From Acanthornis magna (lineage: Eukaryota > Chordata > Aves > Passeriformes > Acanthizidae), in assembly GCA_036785705.1 (NCBI GenBank), contig JAWUZG010000014.1:186001-250000 (forward strand): 64,000 nucleotides of DNA, in the 5' to 3' direction. Shown piece by piece: positions 62,601 to 64,000 of this stretch. The notes under the pieces were generated by a model. The model saw only the letters and a list, made by a program, of their open reading frames with translations, was not told the origin of the DNA and made no database searches. The position numbers were made by a program, and so were the translations under genes. How positions within the stretch are numbered: position 1 is the stretch's first letter; each line of letters starts with the position of its first letter.

Positions 62601-62642
62601 TCCCAACCGCCGCGGCCAATCACGAACAGCGTCACGGCGGCG
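41546..62642 (-). CDS. REC8: REC8 meiotic cohesin alpha-kleisin, 15 exons, 5' end outside the window
   Basis: REC8 replaces RAD21 in the cohesin ring during meiosis, bridging SMC3 (N-terminal domain) and SMC1 (C-terminal winged helix); separase cuts it. Exons in transcript order: 62488-62642, 61978-62056, 60984-61077, 60110-60155, 57653-57720, 55587-55647, 55091-55126, 53371-53531, 51939-51999, 50065-50171, 47712-47748, 46390-46423, 45929-46003, 43881-43987, 41546-41631. All have GT/AG borders and every junction keeps frame, giving about 401 codons and a stop. Landmarks: RCSLYLGALLQLGLARVYV, MILERLHRAW, SAPDPFFGLM, RWDPQTQIGAERIRERLR, LIPEELRELW, PRAARAFALCL, HLEQLRPFGPIRIK. These align in order with mammalian REC8, not RAD21 or RAD21L. 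The exons for the first 50-60 residues lie beyond 64,000. The gene is compact in coding sequence but spread over 21 kb of satellite introns. Confidence 0.92.
41632..43880 (+). repeat. GGGGCGTGGCTTAAGGGAA satellite in REC8 intron
   Basis: From about 41,840 to 43,870 a loose array of units of roughly 20-35 bp repeats the core GGGGCGTGGCTTAA, with variants GTGTGGTTTAA and GCATGGCTTAA. Spacers are A/G-rich (GGGAAAGG). It fills the last intron. The first 200 bp hold three related copies of CAAATATGGGC-AAAGGGG. Confidence 0.95.
43881..43987 (-). CDS. REC8: REC8 exon (winged-helix start)
   Basis: Acceptor CCCCCCAG|GCTGATC, donor CTCG|GTCAGT. Reads L-I-L-D-H-A-Q-L-P-E-G-A-E-L-G-A then ends C-P-R-P-R-A-A-R-A-F-A-L-C-L. 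The A-A-R-x-F helix matches the kleisin C-terminal domain. 107 bp, phase 2 to phase 1. Confidence 0.9.
43988..45928 (+). repeat. AAAATTCGGCAG-type AT-rich repeats in REC8 intron
   Basis: From 44,000 to about 45,300 a degenerate repeat of roughly 11 and 21-22 bp units (GAAAATTCGGCAGAAAATTC, later AAAAAATTCAGT) fills the intron. From 45,300 it passes into CCCAAATTTCC-type repeats. The plus strand is A-rich and poor in C at first and becomes C-rich later. Confidence 0.9.
45929..46003 (-). CDS. REC8: REC8 exon (acidic/proline-rich linker)
   Basis: Acceptor GCCCCCAG|CGTTCC, donor AGCAG|GTGGGG. Reads V-P-P-L-P-A-P-P-P-E-V-L-P-E-L-P-E-A-P-P then I-D-L-S. 75 bp, phase 2 to 2. The P-E-L-P-E pattern matches the unstructured linker before the C-terminal domain. 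Confidence 0.85.
46004..46389 (+). repeat. CACTTCCGGTCA repeats in REC8 intron
   Basis: Between about 46,090 and 46,375 the core ACTTCCGG recurs some six to eight times at irregular spacing of 20-60 bp. The core is the reverse complement of CCGGAAGT, an ETS-family binding consensus. Confidence 0.85.
46390..46423 (-). CDS. REC8: REC8 micro-exon
   Basis: 34 bp. Acceptor CCCCCCAG|AGGTGTCC, donor CCGAG|GTGGGC. Reads E-V-S-L-E-P-L-E-E-E-P. Phase 1 to 2, matching both neighbours. The V-S-L-E-x-x-L-E motif is typical of the REC8 linker. Confidence 0.85.
46424..47711 (+). repeat. CCCAAAATTTCCC repeats in REC8 intron
   Basis: Nearly G-free on the plus strand. Degenerate units of about 11-12 bp (CCCCAAAATTTC), with a longer period of about 130-150 bp visible as repeated TTTTGTGATTTTCCCAAAACTC and TGATTTTCTCCCCAAA blocks between 46,510 and 47,010. 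No exon. Confidence 0.9.
47712..47748 (-). CDS. REC8: REC8 micro-exon
   Basis: 37 bp. Acceptor CTCTCTCGCAG|GTGCCG, donor CTCGG|GTGAGG. Reads V-P-R-A-V-L-E-P-S-L-P-S. Phase 0 to 1. V-P-R-x-x-L-E-P-S-x-P is a REC8 linker motif. The acceptor lies right beside the GGAAT satellite, so the satellite's minus strand supplies the pyrimidine-rich upstream sequence. Confidence 0.88.
47761..48848 (+). repeat. (GGAAT)n / (GGGAAT)n satellite
   Basis: About 1.09 kb of pure GGAAT pentamers mixed irregularly with GGGAAT hexamers, and only a few variants (GGAAC, AGAAT). It resembles human satellite III in unit sequence. No unit contains a stop in the forward frames, which creates long false open frames. Confidence 0.98.
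48849..50064 (+). repeat. GGGGAATTTTGGG repeats in REC8 intron
   Basis: G/T/A repeats nearly free of C, the strand opposite in composition to the intron at 46,424-47,711. Units of about 11-16 bp. From 49,500 the unit changes to TTCNGAATTTNGGATTTTTGGG. No exon. Confidence 0.9.
50065..50171 (-). CDS. REC8: REC8 exon (linker)
   Basis: Acceptor CTGCCCCAG|AGTTGATC, donor CTGGAG|GTAAAA. Reads E-L-I-P-E-E-L-R-E-L-W-G-R-S-F-R and ends T-E-L-P-S-E-L-E. 107 bp, phase 1 to 0. The P-E-E-L-x-x-L-W motif matches REC8. Confidence 0.9.
50172..51938 (-). repeat. REC8 intron with five duplicated exon-end/donor fragments
   Basis: C-rich repeats to 50,655, then TTTGGGATTTGGGG repeats. Embedded at about 50,656-50,687, 51,240-51,275, 51,542-51,577, 51,685-51,716 and 51,822-51,857 are copies of the end of the next exon plus its donor: minus-strand CTCCTGAGCAGCCCTGGGAA followed by CG|GTGAGAGAG, with small changes. 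Each copy keeps GT but has no acceptor in front. Confidence 0.88.
51939..51999 (-). CDS. REC8: REC8 exon
   Basis: Acceptor TCTCTTTAG|GGCCCTG, donor GAACG|GTGAGAGAG. Reads G-P-A-E-A-P-Q-R-R-T-A-A-E-L-L-S-S-P-G-N. 61 bp, phase 0 to 1. Source of the five downstream exon-end copies. Confidence 0.88.
52000..53370 (+). repeat. GGATTTTTGGGGTAAAACCTCAGAAATTT repeats in REC8 intron
   Basis: Degenerate tandem array with a period of roughly 45-50 bp built from GGGATTTTTGGGGTAAAA and CCTCAGAAATTT blocks. G/T-rich on the plus strand. No exon. Confidence 0.9.
53371..53531 (-). CDS. REC8: REC8 exon (central W-D-x-x-T-Q motif)
   Basis: Largest exon here, 161 bp. Acceptor TTTCCCCAG|CCCCCG, donor CCAGG|GTGAGT. 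A proline/arginine run, then R-W-D-P-Q-T-Q-I-G-A-E-R-I-R-E-R-L-R-D and P-W-W-E-C-S-P-R. W-D-x-x-T-Q-I and the following W-x-C are conserved REC8 landmarks. E-R-I-R fits the E-x-x-R core cut by separase; that function is inference. Confidence 0.92.
53532..55090 (+). repeat. CCCAAAATTTCC / TTTTTCCC repeats in REC8 intron
   Basis: C/A/T-rich on the plus strand and almost G-free. Units of about 11-14 bp (TTTTCCCCAAAATTC). No exon. Confidence 0.9.
55091..55126 (-). CDS. REC8: REC8 micro-exon
   Basis: 36 bp. Acceptor CCCCCAG|AGTTGGC, donor CCCC|GTGAGA. Reads E-L-A-P-E-P-E-L-P-L-P-P. Phase 1 to 1, which joins its neighbours exactly. Confidence 0.8.
55127..55586 (+). repeat. AAAATTGACCCAAAA repeats in REC8 intron
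   Basis: Short array of AAAATTGACC and AAAATTAACCC units (10-12 bp), ending with CCCAAAATTCCC. No exon. Confidence 0.88.
55587..55647 (-). CDS. REC8: REC8 exon
   Basis: Acceptor TTGGCACAG|GTGGAG, donor CCGAGG|GTGAGA. Reads V-E-L-P-E-V-T-P-R-E-L-Q-L-L-L-E-A-E-P-E. 61 bp, phase 0 to 1. E-L-P-E-V-x-x-R-E-L-x-L-L is a conserved REC8 stretch. Confidence 0.9.
55648..57652 (+). repeat. CCAAAATTTGG and CCCAAATTCC repeats in REC8 intron
   Basis: First part (to 56,500) has a period of roughly 230-250 bp of GGCCAAAATT...GACCAAAATTGCACCAAAATCC blocks. The second part is short CCCAAATTCCCGATTTTCC units. No exon. Confidence 0.88.
57653..57720 (-). CDS. REC8: REC8 exon
   Basis: Acceptor GGTTGCAG|TGGCAG, donor GAGGAG|GTGAAT. 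Reads V-A-E-A-E-R-L-R-L-R-E-A-E-E-A then P-P-P-P-E-P-E-E. 68 bp, phase 1 to 0. Charged linker. Confidence 0.85.
57721..60109 (+). repeat. Decamer satellites in REC8 intron: CGGACCAGTA then CAATAGAAAT
   Basis: Positions 57,731-57,870 hold about a dozen GGACCAGTACG-type decamers. From about 57,880 to 60,100 the unit is AATCAATAGA / AACCAATGGA, about 10 bp, over 200 copies with frequent single changes. Near 59,930-60,100 it becomes GGGATCAATA. No exon. Confidence 0.95.
60110..60155 (-). CDS. REC8: REC8 micro-exon
   Basis: 46 bp. Acceptor TTCCCTCAG|GTGGAGG, donor CCCCAG|GTCTGAG. Reads V-E-E-L-L-P-L-L-E-A-I-E-A-P-P. Phase 0 to 1. L-L-E-A-x-I/P fits REC8. Confidence 0.85.
60156..60857 (+). repeat. 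GGGGAAAAATGGGG repeats in REC8 intron
   Basis: G/A-rich array (GGGAAAATTGGGG, GGGGAAAAATGG) of about 10-12 bp units, with almost no C. No exon. Confidence 0.9.
60858..60909 (-). pseudogene. Partial duplicate of the REC8 APDPFFG exon
   Basis: Minus strand repeats the last 50 or so bases of the exon at 60,984-61,077 plus its donor: S-A-P-D-P-F-F-G-L-M-A-P-A-L-P-Q followed by GTACCC. The front half is missing. The only nearby AG (CCAATCAG) would put a spliced product out of frame, but unspliced reading from the upstream exon stays open and in frame through it. Confidence 0.85.
60984..61077 (-). CDS. REC8: REC8 exon (A-P-D-P-F-F-G motif)
   Basis: Acceptor CCACGGCAG|GGCTCAG, donor CCCCAG|GTACCC. 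Reads R-A-Q-L-V-P-D-S-R-A-L-M-E-E-L-E then S-A-P-D-P-F-F-G-L-M-A-P-A-L-P-Q. 94 bp, phase 2 to 0. The D-A/S-x-D-P-F-F-G motif is diagnostic of REC8. Confidence 0.93.
61078..61977 (+). repeat. CAATTTTGGGTCAATTTTT repeats in REC8 intron
   Basis: From 61,200 a degenerate array of TTTTGGGTCAATTTTTCATC units, near-period about 10-12 and 20-24 bp. G/T-rich on the plus strand. No exon. Confidence 0.9.
61978..62056 (-). CDS. REC8: REC8 exon (kleisin N-terminal helix)
   Basis: Acceptor TTTTTTGCAG|AGGAAACC, donor CCGCAG|GTGCCAG. Reads E-E-T-S-M-I-L-E-R-L-H-R-A-W-R-P then L-A-A-I-D-I-S-P-P-R. 79 bp, phase 1 to 2. I-L-E-R-L-H-R-A is a signature of the REC8 N-terminal region that contacts SMC3. Confidence 0.93.
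62057..62487 (+). repeat. CCCAAAAATGCCCC repeats and CCCCGCCCCTCCTCC-rich intron
   Basis: Units of about 10-20 bp (CCCCAAAATGCC, AAAATACCCAAAA), then two copies of a CCCCGCCCCTCCTCCCCCAC-CAGCCCCACCACCTCATTAGCATA block at 62,322-62,475. No exon. Confidence 0.85.
62488..62642 (-). CDS. REC8: REC8 exon (kleisin N-terminal domain)
   Basis: Acceptor GCCCCGCCCAG|CGCCGCC, donor GCTCG|GTAGGG. Reads A-V-T-L-F-V-I-G-R-G-G-W-E-V-P-P-P-P then R-C-S-L-Y-L-G-A-L-L-Q-L-G-L-A-R-V-Y-V-R and Q-C-H-L-L-L. 155 bp, start phase 2, end phase 1. The L-Y-L-x-x-x-L-Q-x-G-x-x-R-V-Y motif is the conserved core of the Rad21/Rec8 N-terminal domain. A short GC-rich acceptor tract makes the exon start slightly less sure than the rest. 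Confidence 0.9.
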
Positions 62643-64000
62643 CTGGGCGGGGCCACGGGCAGGGAAGGCCCAAGTGAGCGCCGATGGTGGCCGAGGTTCG
62701 GGGACGATTTTGGGGGTTTTTGGGGTTTTTTTGAGGGATCTTGGGGTTTTTTGAGAGATTTTTGGGATTCTTTGTGAGAAATTTGGGGTTTTTGGAGGGG
62801 AAGTTGGGGTTTTCTGAAGGATTTTTGGGGTTTTTTTAGAGTTTTTTTGAGGGATTTTGGGGATTTTTGAGGGGAATTTGAGGATTTTTGAGGGGAACTT
62901 GGGGTTTTCGGAGGGGAAGTTGGGGTTGAGGAAATTTGGGGTTTTTTGAGGAACTTTTGGGATTTTTGAGGGAAATTTGGGGTTTTGGGGGCGATTTTTG
63001 CAGTTTTTCGGGGGGTTTTGTGAGGGATCTTGGGGTTTTCTGAAGGAAATTTGGGGTTTTTTGAGAGATTTTTAGGGTTTTTTGAAGAACTTTTGGGGTT
63101 TTCTGAGAGAAATTTGGCGCATTTTGAGCGATTTTTTGGATTTTCTGAGGGGAATTTGGGGTTTTCTGAGGGGAAGTTGAGTTTTTTCAGGGAAATTTGG
63201 GGTTTCCGGATCAATTTGAGGTGGTTTTGAGGCAATTTGCAGGGTTTTCTTGGGTTATTTTCGAGGGATTTTTTGGTTTTTTTGAGGGGAATTTGGGGTT
63301 TTTGGGAGGCATTTGGGCCACTTTTGGGTTTTTTTGGGGGGGTTTCAGAGGGATGTTGAGGTTTTCTGAGGGGTTTTTGGAGGTAAATTTGGTGGGTTTG
63401 GGGGATTTTCGGGGGTTTTGGGGGGTTTTTTGTTGGATTTTGGGGTTTTCTGAGGGGAGGTTGGGGTTTTTTGAGGGAAATTTGGGGGTTTTGGGGCGAT
63501 TTTTGGAGTTTTTCTGGAGGTTTTTTGTTGGATTTTGGGGTTTTCAGAGGGGAGGTTGGGGTTTTCTGAGGGAAATGTGGGGGTTTTGGGGCGATGTCTG
63601 GGGTTTTTTGGGGTTTCTTTGAAGGATTTGGGAGTTTTTTTGAGGGATTTTGGGGTTTTTGGAGGGAAATTTGGGTTTTCTGAGGGGAAGTTGGGGTTTT
63701 TTGAGAGAATTTTTGGGGTTTTGGGGAGATTTTTGGGGGGTTTTCTGAGGAAATTTGGGGTTTTCTGAGGGGACGTTGGGATTTTTTGCATGAAATTGAG
63801 GGATTTTTTGAGGGATTTTGGGGTTTTTGGAGGGAATTTTGGGGTTTTCTGAGGGGATTTTGGGGTTTGTTTGGGGGAAGTTGGCTTTTTTTGAGAGAAA
63901 TTTGGGATTTTTGGGAGGTTCTGGGGTGATTTGCAGGGTTTTTTTGGTGGTTTTTTTGAGGGAAATTTGGGTTTTCTGAGGGGAAGTTGGGGTTTTTTGA
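62643..64000 (+). repeat. TTTTGGGGTTTTCTGAGGGGAA repeats, REC8 intron to window end
   Basis: Degenerate array with units of about 20-25 bp (GGGGTTTTTTGAGGGAAATTT), plus a longer period of roughly 100 bp. No REC8 N-terminal exon is seen, so the first coding exons lie beyond 64,000. Confidence 0.9.

Noticed and set aside
62354..63235. A 293-codon minus frame as a single gene
   Set aside because: Only its central part is a REC8 exon. The rest is K-P-Q/N-P-K repeat translation upstream and intron downstream of the GTAGGG donor.
62643..64000. REC8 N-terminal exons at the window end
   Set aside because: Read both strands for the conserved kleisin start; only TTTTGGGG-type repeats are present.

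Overview
The window looks like a GC-rich, repeat-dense piece of a songbird (passerine) genome, probably from a dot-like microchromosome. The basis is MHC class II beta exon fragments, an avian-type C2H2 zinc-finger gene, avian endogenous retroviruses (ERVs) and coding exons embedded in simple-sequence introns. The species and chromosome are inference. No CRISPR array, operon or bacterial feature is present.

Left part (1-36.6 kb): a duplicated zinc-finger/MHC block. At 1-1884 is the 3' end of an alpharetrovirus-like ERV (env with one stop, plus a 3' LTR). A segmental duplication follows: copy 1 is about 1,890-16,410 and copy 2 about 21,957-34,643, nearly identical over long stretches. Each copy holds an orphan MHC class II beta leader exon on the minus strand, a decayed gamma-like (class I) provirus upstream of that exon, a two-finger zinc-finger remnant and two solo-LTR-like elements. 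Between the copies are a minus-oriented LTR-like fragment, a (GT)n microsatellite, a frameshifted MHC class II beta-1 exon remnant and the only intact-looking zinc-finger gene (20,702-21,860, minus, two coding exons). A third fragment of the unit lies at about 36,010-36,584.

Middle (36,585-41,419): a plus-strand ERV with two LTRs of about 611-615 bp. It has lost protease, RT and most of integrase and env. A gag capsid segment is fused to the integrase C-terminal region.

Right part (41,546 to the window end): a hidden minus-strand gene that I identify as REC8, the meiotic alpha-kleisin of cohesin. Fifteen coding exons of 34-161 bp, with GT/AG borders and fully compatible phases, encode about 401 residues including the C-terminal winged-helix region. 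The 5' exons lie beyond 64,000. The introns consist of different satellites: a GGGGCGTGGCTTAA array, AAATTCGG and CCCAAAATTT repeats, ACTTCCGG repeats, a (GGAAT)/(GGGAAT) array, TTTGGGG repeats and a CAATAGAAAT decamer array. Most long open frames here are repeat artefacts.

The main discovery candidate is this satellite-buried REC8, with its tandemly duplicated exon ends, internal partial exon duplication and stop codon overlapping the poly(A) signal.
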